Shown piece by piece: positions 5,601-5,716 of a stretch of DNA of 5,716 nucleotides. A program made the position numbers and the translations under genes. Within the stretch, counting starts at the first letter, position 1; each line of letters begins with the position of its first letter. The DNA comes from JBJTIF01 sp046094825. Lineage in GTDB: Bacteria > Actinomycetota > UBA4738 > HRBIN12. The notes under the pieces were generated by a model. The model saw nothing but the letters and a program-made list of their open reading frames with translations. It was not told the origin of the DNA and searched no databases. The DNA is taken from the NCBI GenBank assembly GCA_046094825.1, contig JBJTIF010000118.1, positions 1 to 5,716 on the forward strand, in the 5' to 3' direction.

Positions 5601-5716
5601 TCGGGGAGCTCGCGGATCCGGCCCGCCACGGCGCCGAGGATCGCCGAGCCGGTCGCCGAGATCCGCGAGATCAAGGTGGCCCGCAAGGACCTCCAGGGCT
5701 GGATCGTCGCCCGTGC
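5597..5716 (+). CDS. Plus-strand coding fragment resembling the middle of HolA, disrupted
   Basis: From 5641 to the right edge, A/T bases fall 6, 15 and 1 times in plus-strand codon positions 1, 2 and 3 (frame beginning at 5640). That is the signature of a plus-strand gene in this genome; the overlapping minus frame would have an A/T-rich first position. The translation includes EIREIKVARKDLQGWIVARA. A stretch of type L-x-x-W-(I/V)-x-ARA occurs, as I recall, in domain II of E. coli delta (HolA). From about 5597 to 5640 the periodicity instead fits either plus frame 5594 (PLGELADPARHGAE) or a minus frame (ILGAVAGRIRELPERH), so a frameshift or junction lies near 5640. The family assignment is tentative. 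The likeliest explanation is an inverted piece of holA at a contig end. Confidence 0.4.

Noticed and set aside
5416..5670. holA C-terminal frame taken as a complete small gene
   Set aside because: It lacks a start codon before the conserved FDWQAKRY stretch, and codon bias fails above about 5617, so it is a fragment of a larger gene.
4475..5686. A 403-codon minus-strand open frame spanning holA, the antisense of rpsT and part of lepA
   Set aside because: It runs through rpsT antisense and lepA in the wrong frame. At most its first residues (about 5597-5646) could belong to a frameshifted holA.
1..5716. Search for tRNA, rRNA, CRISPR, insertion sequences, attachment sites or a novel system
   Set aside because: I saw no cloverleaf, repeat array, terminal inverted repeats or target duplications, and nearly all bases are accounted for by conserved housekeeping genes.

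Overview
The window is very GC-rich (over 70% by eye), with third codon positions almost entirely G or C. It carries a compact housekeeping cluster and no mobile, defence or secondary-metabolism genes. The gene order, read from the right, is holA end, convergent rpsT, then divergent lepA-hemW-hrcA-dnaJ. This is the conserved arrangement of Actinomycetota, and with the codon bias and a CIRCE operator it suggests a member of that phylum. The class cannot be assigned from sequence reading alone.

Layout: positions 1-1051 (minus) hold a type I dnaJ that runs off the left edge and is not closed by a stop. Positions 1048-2079 (minus) are hrcA, the heat-shock repressor. A perfect CIRCE operator at 2090-2116 lies just upstream of hrcA, with one arm inside the 3' end of hemW. 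Positions 2099-3217 (minus) are hemW, a radical-SAM haem chaperone. Positions 3214-5046 (minus) are lepA (elongation factor 4). Positions 5047-5135 are a divergent promoter region. Positions 5136-5399 (plus) are rpsT (ribosomal protein S20), followed by a GC-rich hairpin at 5405-5430. From 5416 rightwards the minus strand encodes the C-terminus of DNA polymerase III delta (holA), but only to about 5600. Beyond that the codon-position signal changes strand, and the plus strand reads like an internal piece of the same protein.

The four minus-strand genes are packed like an operon: lepA/hemW and hrcA/dnaJ overlap by ATGA, and hemW/hrcA are 19 bases apart. Transcription probably starts before lepA. 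A second, HrcA-controlled start at CIRCE would let heat stress raise hrcA-dnaJ separately from lepA-hemW. Start regions of rpsT, lepA and hrcA lack Shine-Dalgarno sequences and have -10-like hexamers 7-10 bases before a start codon, which suggests leaderless mRNAs.

I found no new biological system. The observations most worth following are the inverted holA signal at the right end (probably a chimeric or misassembled end), the CIRCE operator overlapping hemW codons, and the leaderless-start pattern.
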